Source of the DNA: Vreelandella alkaliphila
Lineage (GTDB): Bacteria > Pseudomonadota > Gammaproteobacteria > Pseudomonadales > Halomonadaceae
Length of the DNA stretch: 64,000 nucleotides
Assembly: GCF_016107625.1 (NCBI RefSeq)
Contig: NZ_JABASV010000003.1
Span: 343,457 to 407,456, forward strand
Direction: 5' to 3'
The position numbers and the translations under genes were made by a program. The notes under the pieces were generated by a model. That model had not been told where the DNA came from. It ran no database searches and saw nothing but the letters and a program-made list of their open reading frames with translations. Below are positions 16,301 through 25,240 of this stretch, in pieces. How positions within the stretch are numbered: the first letter of the stretch is position 1; each line of letters starts with the position of its first letter.

Positions 16301-16954
16301 TTGGGTGGCGGCGACATCCTCGCGCAGAATGCGCCATAGCGCAGGCTGCCAGCGCTGGTGCTCTTCCAGCGGGCGGGGCTCGCCCCGAGCGGTAATTAGC
16401 ACGTCGTCACCGTTGGCCCAGGTATCCAACCAGTCGGCGCGGTAGACCTGATACTGGTCGAACAAATCCGCCAGCCGCTCGGCCAATTGGTAGTGCTTGC
16501 GCTGGTCGCGGTCGACTTCCAAGAACTGCGCCAGCGGCGCGAACACTTCCTGCCCCGCTAGTGTGGGCAGCAGGCGCAGCAGCCGCCACACCAAGCGCGA
16601 TTTATCAAACGGCGAGGTTTCAGGCACCGCGTCGCCATCTTGATCAACGTGGGTGAGCACCGTGCGGTAGGCCTGCCATAGAAACCGAGCAGGCAGCATG
16701 ACATCCAGCGCGGCGGCGATGCCTGCGCCGCCATTCTCTGGGTCTTCCGCCAACGCCAGCTTTAACCACTGCCCAATGCCGTTGCTCTGCACCAGAATGG
16801 TCTCGTTTTCCAACGGCCCCAACGGGTGCAAGCGCATCCACTGCACCGCCAGCCCGCGCAAGTCTTCCAGGCGATTAGCGTGCACCACCATAAAGCCAGG
16901 GGTAAGCGACGTTGGCGAGAACGGTGTTGGTGAGCAGTGTGAATTGGCAGACAT
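13343..16954 (-). CDS. recC: RecBCD enzyme subunit RecC (Chi recognition)
   Basis: 1203 aa; gamma subunit of exodeoxyribonuclease V, which splits the duplex and recognises Chi. RecC hallmarks: MVVHANRLEDLRGLA at the mature N-terminus, ILVQSNGIGQWLKLAL, FGISSLPQQTLEAL, DIIVMVPDIDRYAPHIAAVF, LRLSVSDLLDLLDVPALRQRF, FKRVCLLGMNDGEYPR and RRREDDRYLFLEALLSAR-type inactive helicase motifs. The ATG at 16954 is favoured because AAGGA lies about 10 nt upstream; 16984 and 16891 are alternatives. E. coli RecC is 1122 aa. Unlike the usual recC-recB-recD cluster, it sits about 2.5 kb from recB, with pncB, the DUF2938 gene and merR between. No repeat insertion was seen in recC. Confidence 0.95.
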   Translation of the reverse strand: MSANSHCSPTPFSPTSLTPGFMVVHANRLEDLRGLAVQWMRLHPLGPLENETILVQSNGIGQWLKLALAEDPENGGAGIAAALDVMLPARFLWQAYRTVLTHVDQDGDAVPETSPFDKSRLVWRLLRLLPTLAGQEVFAPLAQFLEVDRDQRKHYQLAERLADLFDQYQVYRADWLDTWANGDDVLITARGEPRPLEEHQRWQPALWRILREDVAATQGDAGLNSSRAQVHRRFLKATEQLEGQPCPRGLPRRLIIFGISSLPQQTLEALAALSRCCQIVLCVHNPCQFYWADIIEHKDLLRANRYRQRRKTGMPEALDVLGTGDADDALHLHAQPLLAAWGKQGRDYLRLLDEHDDSGNYQTLFEQQALRIDMFEPFNGVDRDCLLSQLQDDIRELRPVAETQTHWPALNAADDSIVFHIAHGPQREVEILHDQLLAAFSADPNLRPRDIIVMVPDIDRYAPHIAAVFGQLQNDDPRHIPYTLSDQASRHRLPLMIALEKLLRLPELRLSVSDLLDLLDVPALRQRFGLEERDLPVLERWMEGAGIRWGLNAKQRQTLELPGGLSQNTWAFGLRRLLLGYTVGEGHAWQGIEPFDDIGGLEAGLAGPLATLLEKLEETWETFCQPTDAANWVARLRTLLETFFLTDDAQESVMLTKLENGLQQMLESSEEAQLNEPLPLSMVREHWLAQIDEHSLSQRFLAGAVNFATLMPMRAIPFKRVCLLGMNDGEYPRSQPPLDFDLMGSDYRPGDRSRREDDRYLFLEALLSARDQLYISWVGRSQIDNTPLPPSVLVGQLRDHLETGWQIENGTPLLEALTTEHPLQPFSRAYFDANTQVTRLFTYAHEWREVHAPRTPQAAQSTLPPPENIPTSLTLGQLGQFLREPVRAFFNTRLGVYFEQEAIAELDEEPFALDGLQNWQLQDQLIAAQRHAIDRGEPRIEALHTALERFQGQGVLAMGAFGERMRDALAEPMEALFSDYEDALDAWPIALGDPEAIHLAGSNGITLEDWLGELRQDDAGNRCRLLLLSSSLVKNSKYQWHLLLRHWVAHLAGNLSGPMTTQLLSKAGNITLEPIAADIARAHLETQLSAWLHGLEEPLPLAPQTAFAWLTKLGTPDIAIEKGRESDAYAAAEKVYESGFKTTGEADQSPYLGHQWPRFERLFFDRTANEKHTFAELTEALYAPLFKAVKGNAKKDNAKKAAS

Positions 16955-17064
16955 GCGTTGGTGTTCCTTCGCGGCATTAGGCATTGGGAATAGCGCGTAG
17001 CGCTATGGTGCCATAAGTTAAAGGAACTCGCGTGCATCAGAGTTAGGAACTTTTACAGAAGCTG

Positions 17065-17084
17065 AGTTATCATAAAGGATAACT
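17065..17084. promoter_or_regulatory. Inverted repeat operator upstream of the toxin-antitoxin genes
   Basis: The perfect dyad AGTTATC-ATAAAG-GATAACT (7-bp arms, 6-bp gap) ends 16 nt before the toxin ATG. This is the usual place for an operator bound by an HTH antitoxin. Confidence 0.55.
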
Positions 17085-17100
17085 TGATCGGAGCTTGGCA

Positions 17101-17421
17101 ATGGAATGGCAGGTTAGTTTTTACCCCGGCGTGGAGAAAGAGATTCTCGGCATGCCGCCAAAAATACAAGCTAGAATGCTCCGGTTGCTGGAAATGGTAG
17201 AGGAGCATGGCGCGAACTTGGGGCCACCGCATACAGAGTCGATGGGCGATGGTCTTTTCGAAATTAGAGCAAAAGCAAAAGAGGGCATTGGGCGTTCTTT
17301 GTTTTGCTATGTGCACGGACGACAGGTTGTGATTCTTTATGCATTTGTCAAAAAGAGCCAAAAAACGCCTCGTCAGGCGCTGATGTTGGCTCGATCAAGA
17401 CAGCGTGAGGTGCAGTCGTGA
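17101..17421 (+). CDS. higB: HigB/RelE-superfamily toxin (phage Gp49-like)
   Basis: 106 aa, probably a ribosome-dependent mRNA endonuclease of a type II toxin-antitoxin pair. Recognisable Gp49-like features: WQVSFYPGVEKEI at the start, LGPPHTESMGDGLFEIR in the centre, a basic strand, and YAFVKKSQKTPRQAL near the C-terminus with several Lys/Arg. The ATG at 17101 has GGAG 7 nt upstream; TTG at 17095 is a weaker alternative. The antitoxin gene overlaps the 3' end, so toxin comes first, the order typical of higBA rather than relBE. Likely autoregulated through the dyad at 17065-17084. Confidence 0.85.
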   Translation: MEWQVSFYPGVEKEILGMPPKIQARMLRLLEMVEEHGANLGPPHTESMGDGLFEIRAKAKEGIGRSLFCYVHGRQVVILYAFVKKSQKTPRQALMLARSRQREVQS

Positions 17422-17708
17422 TTAACTTAAAAGCATTGAAAGAGCAGGCGCTTCAAAACCCTGAGGTGAAAGCAGAGTATGACCGTTTGGCGCCAGAGTT
17501 TGAGCTGGCGACAACGCTTATTTCTATGCGTCAGCGTGCTGGCTTAACTCAGGAGGAGTTAGCCAAGCGCTTGCATACCCAGAAAAGTAACATCAGTAGG
17601 CTAGAGCGTGGAGATAGCAATCCCGGTTGGAAAACGCTGCAACGCTATGCGGATGCCTGCGGATTTGAGCTGTCTGTTCAGGCTCAGCGGCATAAAACAG
17701 CTATTTAA
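17418..17708 (+). CDS. higA: XRE-family HTH antitoxin
   Basis: 96 aa; antitoxin and likely autorepressor for the preceding toxin. The helix-turn-helix is at about residues 38-90: LISMRQRAGLTQEELAKRL, then SNISRLERG and LQRYADACGFEL. The N-terminal part (NPEVKAEYDRLAPEFEL) is the HigA-type leader that often contacts the toxin. The GTG start at 17418 overlaps the toxin's TGA stop by 4 nt. Both HTH helices look intact. Confidence 0.87.
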   Translation: MINLKALKEQALQNPEVKAEYDRLAPEFELATTLISMRQRAGLTQEELAKRLHTQKSNISRLERGDSNPGWKTLQRYADACGFELSVQAQRHKTAI

Positions 17709-17834
17709 CGTAAATAGTACGCCATAAGTGAGTACTTGGGTTTTTCATCTTTGCTTGCGTGAACGCCATGGCATCGCCAAGCTATGTGGATACCGTGCGT
17801 AAAGCGATGTGAGTCAAGCAAAGAGGAATTCCCC

Positions 17835-19511
17835 ATGACCGAGCCTACTACGAATACCCGCCGCCATTCAGCCCAGGTGGTGGATGGCCCTGGCAAGGCT
17901 GCCAGCCGCGCAATGCTGCGGGCGGTGGGGTTTAACGATGATGACTTTATCAAGCCTCAGGTGGGCGTTGCGTCTACCTGGAGCATGGTGACCCCGTGCA
18001 ATAGCCATATTGGTGAGTTGGCAGAGTTCGCCCGTGACGGTGCCGACGCGGCGGGTGGTAAAGGGGTGATCTTTAATACCATCACTATTTCCGATGGCAT
18101 TGCTAACGGCACTGAAGGCATGAAGTACTCGCTGGTTTCCCGCGAGGTGATCGCCGATTCCATTGAAACCGTAGCGGGCTGTGAAGGCTTTGATGGGCTG
18201 GTGGCTATCGGCGGTTGCGATAAAAATATGCCGGGTTGCGTGATGGGTTTGGCGCGGCTGAATCGCCCCAGCGTGTTTGTGTATGGCGGCACCATTATGC
18301 CCGGTAAGGGCCATACCGATATCGTGTCGGTATTTGAGGCGATGGGCGCGCACTCCCGTGGTGATATTGACCTGATCGAACTGAAAAACATCGAAGAAAC
18401 CGCGATTCCTGGCCCGGGGTCCTGTGGCGGTATGTACACGGCCAATACGATGGCATCTGCCATTGAAGCATTGGGTATGAGCCTGCCAGGTAGCTCGGCG
18501 CAGAACGCTATTTCCCAAGACAAGCGCGATGACTGTAAAGCGGCAGGTGAGGCCGTGCTGGCACTGCTGGCCAGTGACATCAAGCCTTCTGACATCATGA
18601 CCCGCGAAGCGTTTGAGAATGCGATTACCGTGGTGATTGCGCTGGGTGGCTCTACCAATGCGGTGCTGCATTTGATTGGCATGGCGCGCACCATTGGCGT
18701 GGAACTGACGCTTGCCGATTTCACCGAGATCGGCAAGCGCGTGCCGGTGGTCGCTGACCTGCGTCCCAGTGGCCACTATATGATGAGCGAGCTGGTGGCG
18801 ATTGGTGGCATTCAGCCGCTGATGAAAATTCTGCTGGATGCTGGGTTGCTGCACGGCGACTGCTTAACAGTGACCGGTAAAACGCTGGCCGAAAACCTGG
18901 AAGATGTTGAGACTTATCCTATGGATCAGCAGATTATTGCGCCGCTGGGTAACCCGCTTAAAGCCGAAAGCCATCTGCGTATTCTGTTTGGCAACCTGGC
19001 GCCGGAAGGTGCAGTGGCCAAAATTACCGGTAAGGAAGGGACGCGCTTTAGCGGTTCGGCGCGGGTGTTTGGCTCTGAAGAAGAGGCCCAGGCGCGCATT
19101 AACGACGGTACCGTGGTGGCGGGCGATGTCGTGGTGATTCGCTATGAAGGCCCGAAAGGCGGCCCCGGCATGCGCGAAATGCTTACGCCAACGTCTGCGA
19201 TTATGGGGCGCGGCTTGGGTAATGATGTGGCGTTGATTACCGATGGGCGCTTCTCCGGTGGCAGCCATGGCTTTGTTGTCGGGCACGTATCGCCGGAAGC
19301 TTTCGATGGTGGCCCGCTGGCGCTGGTACAGGATGGCGATGCCATCACCATTGATGCGGAAGCCGACACCATTGAAGTGGACATCAGCGATGAAGAGATG
19401 ATGCGCCGCCGCGCCGCCTGGCAGCAGCCAGAACCGCGCTACCGCAAAGGCGTGCTGGCGAAGTATGCCAAGTTGGTCAGTTCTGCCAGTACCGGTGCTG
19501 TTACCGATTAA
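17835..19511 (+). CDS. ilvD: Dihydroxy-acid dehydratase
   Basis: 558 aa. It dehydrates 2,3-dihydroxy-3-methylvalerate or -isovalerate to 2-keto acids in isoleucine and valine biosynthesis. Seen: Fe-S ligand regions [10 protein letters not shown] and [14 protein letters not shown], a substrate/metal region [15 protein letters not shown], and the catalytic serine stretch [11 protein letters not shown]. Length fits the shorter IlvD group (about 560 aa) rather than the 610-620-aa E. coli type. The ATG at 17835 is preceded by AGAGGA; an upstream in-frame ATG (17784) lacks such a site. No other branched-chain biosynthesis gene is adjacent. Other dehydratases of the IlvD/Edd family (sugar acid) are possible but less likely. 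Confidence 0.9.
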   Translation: MTEPTTNTRRHSAQVVDGPGKAASRAMLRAVGFNDDDFIKPQVGVASTWSMVTPCNSHIGELAEFARDGADAAGGKGVIFNTITISDGIANGTEGMKYSLVSREVIADSIETVAGCEGFDGLVAIGGCDKNMPGCVMGLARLNRPSVFVYGGTIMPGKGHTDIVSVFEAMGAHSRGDIDLIELKNIEETAIPGPGSCGGMYTANTMASAIEALGMSLPGSSAQNAISQDKRDDCKAAGEAVLALLASDIKPSDIMTREAFENAITVVIALGGSTNAVLHLIGMARTIGVELTLADFTEIGKRVPVVADLRPSGHYMMSELVAIGGIQPLMKILLDAGLLHGDCLTVTGKTLAENLEDVETYPMDQQIIAPLGNPLKAESHLRILFGNLAPEGAVAKITGKEGTRFSGSARVFGSEEEAQARINDGTVVAGDVVVIRYEGPKGGPGMREMLTPTSAIMGRGLGNDVALITDGRFSGGSHGFVVGHVSPEAFDGGPLALVQDGDAITIDAEADTIEVDISDEEMMRRRAAWQQPEPRYRKGVLAKYAKLVSSASTGAVTD

Positions 19512-19751
19512 CCTGCATATCAATACGTGAAGGTGCCTGGATCAGCCCGCGGGTGCCTCATTCGCTCGTGCCTCGCGAGATTCGTTACCACGCGCTACTT
19601 AAATCATTGAATAGGAAGATTTTGTAGCGCGGTGTAAGTGTCAGCGCACCCGCGTTGATGAAGCCCCTGCGGATGATCGTGCACACTGTCATCACTGTGT
19701 CAGCTTTAATCAGTAGGTTAGGTCTTTTGTCCACATGGGGAAGCTTACGCC

Positions 19752-20945
19752 ATGGCTGAAAAGCACCATCTGAACGGGCGGGTAAGCGAGGTGTTTTGGG
19801 CGTTTTTGGCCTTGGGCTTGACCTCGTTTGGCGGGCCAGTGGCGCACCTAGGCTATTTTCGCACGGCCTTTGTGGAGCGCCGACAGTGGTTAAGCGAAAG
19901 CGCCTACGCGGATCTTGTGGCGCTGTGCCAATTTTTGCCGGGGCCAGCCAGTAGCCAAGTGGGCTTTGCTTTGGGATTAATGCGCGCCGGGCCTTGGGGG
20001 GCGGCCATGGCGTGGCTGGCGTTTACGCTGCCTTCCGCCATAGTACTGGTGCTGTTTGCGTTTGGCGCGGCGGTACTGGATGGTCCGATTGCCAGCGGCA
20101 TTATTCATGGCTTAAAAGTTGTCGCGGTGGCTATTGTGGCCCACGCGGTGTGGGGCATGGCGCGTAACCTATGCCCCGATAAAATCCGGGTGGGGATTGC
20201 GCTGGCGGCAGTATTTATTGTGGTGATGGTCAGCGGGCCGCTGGGGCAGGTCGCTGCTATTGTGCTAGGCGGTATCGCCGGGTTGGCACTGTGCCGCATG
20301 GTTGCCGCGGCTACGCCTAGTGAACCACTGCAGTTTCCAGTATCTCGCCGTGCAGGCACGATGGCGTTGGGGCTGTTCGCTGCGCTACTGGGTTTGCTGC
20401 CGTTGTTGGCCGGTAGCGCCGCGTGGCTAGCAGTGGCCGATGCGTTTTATCGTTCAGGCGCACTGGTATTTGGCGGCGGGCATGTGGTGCTGCCGCTGTT
20501 GGAAGCGGAAGTGGTGCAATCCGGCTGGATTACCGCAGATGAGTTTTTGGCAGGCTATGGGGCTGCCCAGGCGGTGCCAGGGCCGCTATTCACCTTTGCA
20601 GCGTACTTAGGCGCGCTACTGCCCGGTATGAATGGCGTGGTTGGCGCGCTGCTGGCATTGTTGGCGATCTTTATTCCTGGCTTTTTGCTGTTGGTGGGGG
20701 TGTTGCCCTTTTGGAATCATTTTCGCCGTTGGCAGAGCGCTCAGGCGTTGATGCGCGGGGCTAACGCGGCAGTGGTGGGTATTTTAGGCGCGGCGCTGTA
20801 TCAGCCGGTATGGACCAGCGCGATTATTGGGCCTTATGAATTTGTTCTGGCGCTGACGGGTTTTTTACTGCTGACCGTCTGGAAACTACCGGCGTGGATT
20901 GTGGTGATCGTAATCGCCTTGGGTGGGGTAGTGATCACGCTGTAG
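19752..20945 (+). CDS. chrA: Chromate efflux transporter, CHR family
   Basis: 397 aa inner-membrane protein with about ten to twelve hydrophobic segments. It is a two-domain CHR protein. The first half has LTSFGGPVAHLGYFR and QFLPGPASSQVGFALG; the second half repeats the pattern with FGGGHVVLPLLEAEVV and YGAAQAVPGPLFTFAAYLG. Characterised family members export chromate. The true substrate here may be sulfate or another oxyanion. A 240-bp gap separates it from ilvD and holds a bulged GC-rich hairpin near 19627-19655, so it is probably transcribed alone. It converges with the ttr operon. Confidence 0.9.
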   Translation: MAEKHHLNGRVSEVFWAFLALGLTSFGGPVAHLGYFRTAFVERRQWLSESAYADLVALCQFLPGPASSQVGFALGLMRAGPWGAAMAWLAFTLPSAIVLVLFAFGAAVLDGPIASGIIHGLKVVAVAIVAHAVWGMARNLCPDKIRVGIALAAVFIVVMVSGPLGQVAAIVLGGIAGLALCRMVAAATPSEPLQFPVSRRAGTMALGLFAALLGLLPLLAGSAAWLAVADAFYRSGALVFGGGHVVLPLLEAEVVQSGWITADEFLAGYGAAQAVPGPLFTFAAYLGALLPGMNGVVGALLALLAIFIPGFLLLVGVLPFWNHFRRWQSAQALMRGANAAVVGILGAALYQPVWTSAIIGPYEFVLALTGFLLLTVWKLPAWIVVIVIALGGVVITL

Positions 20946-20964
20946 TGTCACTACCCCAGCCGGT

Positions 20965-23900
20965 TTAAACGCGGCTTACTCTCACCGGTAGGCCTTGGCG
21001 CACGCTGGCGCCGCTAATCGGTTCAAGCCATGTGCCGCCTACCTCCCGTGTAGGGTCTTGAAAGCCCAGGTCGTTGATGTTGATACCTGCGCGCATCCAG
21101 GGCATATCTGGCTGGGCTTGACCGTCAATGATGTGTGGCGTGGCACCTAAATCTTTGTGCCCGTAGCCGTGTTCAATACCCAATGCACCGGGCACAACGC
21201 TTTCGCTAACCAGCGCAAGCCCCACCACGCTTCCGCCTGGGCTTTCAATGCGGATGGTGTCGCCATGCTGGATGCCGAAGCGCTCGGCATCTTGGCGGTG
21301 CATTTGCACCGGGTTATACGGCTTGATCATTCTTAGCCGCTCGTTACCAATGGCGTAAGAGTTCATCAGGTTAGACTTGAATGAAAACGCTAGCAGCGGC
21401 CACTCCTGCTCGGAAAAAACCTCACGCATGGGTTGCTTGTTGGCGAGCTGTGGCAACTTGTGACAGGGCACGCCGCTATTGGGTAACCCGTTAGTGGTAT
21501 CAATGCTGGTGCCCACCGCTTCGTTGTAAATACACAGCGTTTTTTTCCACTGATGTTTCAGGTGTTCGCCGACAAAGTGTTCGCTTGCCTCTTCGAAACG
21601 CCCACCCCGGGCGTAAAGGTAGGCAACGCGGCCGCGCTCATCAGCTTTAAGTGTACGTTCGAGTTTGGGCAGCAGTGGGGTAATTCCGCCATGGGCAATG
21701 TCCTCGGCGTTCGCTTCTGGCAGTGGTTCATCTTGAAAGGCAATATTGGCGGCCGCCCGTAGGTAATAATCTTCAGCGCGGTTGAGCGGATGAAGATTGC
21801 CGTCGGCATCGGGAATAGCGTTGTCGCCGAAGCCTGGCAGCCCTAGCCGTTTAGCAACGGCGATAAAGAAGCTGTCCATAGATACCGGCTCACCTTCAGC
21901 GGTTTTTTGCTGGCGGGGTTCTACCACTGGCCAGCAAGCGGTGGAGAGTTTACCCAGCGTGCCTTTCCAGGAGCCTGCAAAGCCCCATACTTCGTACATC
22001 ACCGAATCAGGCACAATGTAGTCGGCATAGCGGTTGGTTTCGTTGATAAACCCATCGATTGCAACAAAGAGCCCTAACCGTTTGGGGTCTTTCAGCTTAT
22101 CGACAATTACCCCTTTCAGGCCCGCTTGGCCATAAATTGGGTTAGCCATACAGCCAATCACCGCTTTGATCGGATAGGGGTAGCCATCCAATGCGGAAGG
22201 TAAGTGCTCGGTGAGCGTTGGCGGTGCCAATGAACGCCAGGGCGCTTTCGCGGGATAGGGGTTTTCGCCTGTCGCGACCTTGCGCTGGTACTCCGATGAT
22301 TTCTCGTAGGGAAAGCGTGAACGGGAGAGAAATACGCCTTTGGGCCCACGTTTGCCAGGGAAGTTGGCGAGGTCGTAGCGGGGGCCTTCGCCGGTGCCGC
22401 TGTAGGTGCCGCCGCCCACGGCGCTGCCACCTTTCATATTGTAGTTGCCAGCCAGCAAGTTAAGCATTTGCACGCTAAACGCGGCGTAAAAGCCATTGCC
22501 TGACATCATGCCGCCGTGGCAGTTAACGGCAGCTTTTCTGCCATGGCTAGCATAACGTTGAGCCAGCTCGATAATCGTTGCCTTGGGAATGCCACAATGT
22601 TCAGCGTAGGTGTCCAGGTCGTACTCATTGGCGGATTCACGCAGCAGCGCTAGGCTGGTTTTGACGGTGACGGTGCTGCCGTCGGCAAGCTCCACTGGGC
22701 GTTCGGCAAACAGGTCCGCGGTCATTACCTCTTCGCATAGTGCAAGGTCGCCCCCTGACACCACGACGGGTAGGTCGGCATCGCTACCTGGCTCGGCAAA
22801 ACCAAGGTCGCTGGCGCGCAAAAAGTAGCCTCGGCGCGGGTGCTCGAAGGTATCAATCACTAAATGGGTGGCATTGGAGTGAGTGGTTTCCCCTGCTGCA
22901 CCGGCGGCGGCTTGACCAGGTAATTCCAGAAATTCCTTTGCATAGCCGTGGTTATCCAATAGCCACTGAATAAGCGCCATGGCAAAGGCGCTGTCGGTGC
23001 CAGGGCGGATCGGCACCCAGCGGTTGTTGTCCGCGGCATGGGAAGTCGCAGCATTAAGCGCAGGATCCACCACCACATATTCCAGCGTGCCGGCGGCGCG
23101 TGCCTGTGCAAGCAAGCGGCCCTGGCGTTTAAACGGGTTGCCTGCCTGGCTGGGTGCGCAGCCGATATACATGATAAAGCGTGCGTTCTGTATATCTGGC
23201 TTTACGTGAGCATTAGTGACGATGTTGTTCATCACTGCCCCAGAGCCCATGCGGAACGCTAGGCCACAGTAAGCGCCATGATGACCATAGTTGCGGGTCG
23301 CAAAGGCGTTTAAGGTGAAGCGTTTAAGTAAATCCGAGCGCCCGTAGTCGGTGGCTTCCATGACCATCAGTTGATTAGCCTTGGGGCCGTACTCAGGGTT
23401 GTCGGGGTCAATCAGCGTGTCGTGGTCGCGAATGTCACGTAGGCCGTCTACCTGACCTTCACCGAACAGATCGCCTCCTTCGCAAATTTCCTCGATAAGT
23501 TGCTCAAACGATATTTTTTGCCACTCGCGACTGCCTCGTTCACCGACCCGTTTAAGGCAGTGATCAATACGGAACGGGTTGGTGATCTGGCTCATCATTG
23601 CGTTGCCACGGGCACACGCGGTAGAGCGGTTAACTTGCCCTTGTTCTTGGTAAGCACTCACGCTGCGTAATGCATCTGCCACCGGTGTGCGCATTGGCAA
23701 ATGGTCATCGGCAGAAAGTGGATGGTAGGGGTTGCCAGCTACTCGCAGCACTTCGCCACGCGTGTCATCGACCCGCACGCGCACACCGCACTGGGTGGTG
23801 CAGCCGTAGCAAATAGTAAAAGCGACCCGTTGATCGGGGGTGAGCGTTAGTTCGCCGGTCGCTAAATCGACACGATATTCAGGCGTTAGCGAATTGCCAT

Positions 23901-24060
23901 GAATATTATGCTGCGGTTTTTCACCTGCGCTGCCGGTAATGCCTTTGGCCATTTTAGCCAACGGGTCGGCGTAGCCCACGGCAAAGGTAGCAGCACCACC
24001 AGCGGCAGCTGCACCTTTTAGAAAGCGACGGCGTGAGGGATCTTGAGCAGACTTAGCCAT
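20965..24060 (-). CDS. ttrA: Tetrathionate reductase-type molybdopterin catalytic subunit
   Basis: 1031 aa, exported. The N-terminal twin-arginine signal is SRRRFLKGAAAAGG. A [4Fe-4S] site follows: CYGCTTQCGVRVRVDD with further cysteine CARGNAM near residue 145. GAYCGLAFRMGSGAV carries the probable Mo-ligating cysteine. MGD-binding regions include CHGGMMSGNGFYAAF and the C-terminal HRQDAERFGIQHGDTIRIE. The size and the B-C-A gene order match TtrA, which reduces tetrathionate to thiosulfate in anaerobic respiration. Related sulfur-compound or arsenate reductases of the same branch are the main alternatives. The start overlaps the NrfD-like gene end by 8 nt; AAGGAG lies upstream. Confidence 0.75.
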   Translation of the reverse strand: MAKSAQDPSRRRFLKGAAAAGGAATFAVGYADPLAKMAKGITGSAGEKPQHNIHGNSLTPEYRVDLATGELTLTPDQRVAFTICYGCTTQCGVRVRVDDTRGEVLRVAGNPYHPLSADDHLPMRTPVADALRSVSAYQEQGQVNRSTACARGNAMMSQITNPFRIDHCLKRVGERGSREWQKISFEQLIEEICEGGDLFGEGQVDGLRDIRDHDTLIDPDNPEYGPKANQLMVMEATDYGRSDLLKRFTLNAFATRNYGHHGAYCGLAFRMGSGAVMNNIVTNAHVKPDIQNARFIMYIGCAPSQAGNPFKRQGRLLAQARAAGTLEYVVVDPALNAATSHAADNNRWVPIRPGTDSAFAMALIQWLLDNHGYAKEFLELPGQAAAGAAGETTHSNATHLVIDTFEHPRRGYFLRASDLGFAEPGSDADLPVVVSGGDLALCEEVMTADLFAERPVELADGSTVTVKTSLALLRESANEYDLDTYAEHCGIPKATIIELAQRYASHGRKAAVNCHGGMMSGNGFYAAFSVQMLNLLAGNYNMKGGSAVGGGTYSGTGEGPRYDLANFPGKRGPKGVFLSRSRFPYEKSSEYQRKVATGENPYPAKAPWRSLAPPTLTEHLPSALDGYPYPIKAVIGCMANPIYGQAGLKGVIVDKLKDPKRLGLFVAIDGFINETNRYADYIVPDSVMYEVWGFAGSWKGTLGKLSTACWPVVEPRQQKTAEGEPVSMDSFFIAVAKRLGLPGFGDNAIPDADGNLHPLNRAEDYYLRAAANIAFQDEPLPEANAEDIAHGGITPLLPKLERTLKADERGRVAYLYARGGRFEEASEHFVGEHLKHQWKKTLCIYNEAVGTSIDTTNGLPNSGVPCHKLPQLANKQPMREVFSEQEWPLLAFSFKSNLMNSYAIGNERLRMIKPYNPVQMHRQDAERFGIQHGDTIRIESPGGSVVGLALVSESVVPGALGIEHGYGHKDLGATPHIIDGQAQPDMPWMRAGININDLGFQDPTREVGGTWLEPISGASVRQGLPVRVSRV

Positions 24061-25240
24061 GACTAGGCGCTCCTTTGTTAGCAGTGAGTGGGGCGCGCGA
24101 TGCAGCTTGGTCGTTGCCTGGTAGCTGACTGCCTTGTTGGGCCTGTCGCCATGGAATAAATAGCTCGATCAGTAAAATGGCCGCCAGCCACAGCCCGAAA
24201 GTGCCGACAATGCCTAAGATGCCGGAAGAGCCAGCAGGGATACCGTAGTGATGGAAACCTGCGCTGTTACGGGCTACATGTTGAACATCCATCAGCACTA
24301 CCCAACGGAACATCCAGCCCATGTGGATTGCCACCAGGCCTAGCAACCATGCCCAGGCAAACAGTGCTGGCTGGCGCTGAGCCGAACGCGTTAACAGAAA
24401 TACCACGCTGGCAAATAGCGCAACGCCGGTAAGGCCACCCCAAAGTGCGGTGCTGCGCCAAGAGGGGCTGAAACGGACAGATTCCAATGCCGCCGCCACT
24501 GAGCCAACGTGGGCATTCAAGCCATCTAACAACCAACTGAGCGCTATAAGCCCCGCTAGCGCACAGAAGGCTAGCAGGACATAGAGCATCTGCCGGGTGG
24601 CGTCGGGCGCGCAGATTCTACTCACGCGGTTGAGGACCAGTATTAACCCAGCGGCGGCAATAAATCCGCTCGCTACCAGCATGGGCGGTAGCCAAATTGT
24701 GTTCCATAAGGGGCGAGCTTTGACGATAGCTAACTCCGCTCCGGTGTAGAGCATAATGCCGCTTGAGAGCATCAGCGCGGCCAACCCCACCAGGGCCACC
24801 AGTGCTTTGGGTGTTGCACCACTGCCCATGCTCAGCCACTTGGCAATCAACCCGTTCAGCCCCGCTGCCTGTTGCCGAGCTTGCAGTGCGGGACGCCAAG
24901 CCAGCCAGGCGAAGCCTAAAACGCTGATCAGATACAGCGGCAGTACCACACTGCCAATCGACATCCACGAATGCGTATTGGCGTAGGCGTAGAAATGCCA
25001 AAAGCGCAGTGGCTGGTGTAGATCTGCCAATAAGGCCACCGGTGCGACTAACGTTGTGCTGACGCAGGCGATGAGCGCTAGACGTGCTGTAGGCAACCAG
25101 GATTGCTTGCCAAACACCAGTGCGGGTGCCGCCAGCCAAAGGCTCGCATAGGAGACCGCGATCATAAAAAAGTACTGAACTGCCCAGGGATACCAGGCGA
25201 TGTCATAGCGTGGGGCGAGTAGTTCAATGGTGGAATTCAT
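24053..25240 (-). CDS. ttrC: NrfD/PsrC-family quinol-oxidising membrane subunit
   Basis: 395 aa, about nine transmembrane helices (for example WAVQYFFMIAVSYASLWL, VGLAALMLSSGIMLYTG, LGLVAIHMGWMFRWVVL). It is the membrane anchor that takes electrons from quinol and passes them to the Fe-S subunit. The ATG at 25240 is chosen because AGGAG lies just upstream, inside the end of ttrB (17-nt overlap). It is the second gene in the B-C-A order, as in Salmonella ttrBCA. Confidence 0.8.
   Translation of the reverse strand: MNSTIELLAPRYDIAWYPWAVQYFFMIAVSYASLWLAAPALVFGKQSWLPTARLALIACVSTTLVAPVALLADLHQPLRFWHFYAYANTHSWMSIGSVVLPLYLISVLGFAWLAWRPALQARQQAAGLNGLIAKWLSMGSGATPKALVALVGLAALMLSSGIMLYTGAELAIVKARPLWNTIWLPPMLVASGFIAAAGLILVLNRVSRICAPDATRQMLYVLLAFCALAGLIALSWLLDGLNAHVGSVAAALESVRFSPSWRSTALWGGLTGVALFASVVFLLTRSAQRQPALFAWAWLLGLVAIHMGWMFRWVVLMDVQHVARNSAGFHHYGIPAGSSGILGIVGTFGLWLAAILLIELFIPWRQAQQGSQLPGNDQAASRAPLTANKGAPSHG

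Noticed and set aside
17868..18854. Long antisense open frames (328 and 259 codons) opposite ilvD
   Set aside because: They mirror the codon pattern of a clear, full-length ilvD, lack ribosome sites and have low-complexity translations.
19512..19751. Small gene or strong terminator in the ilvD-chrA gap
   Set aside because: Only a bulged GC-rich hairpin near 19627-19655 was seen; nothing else supports a gene.
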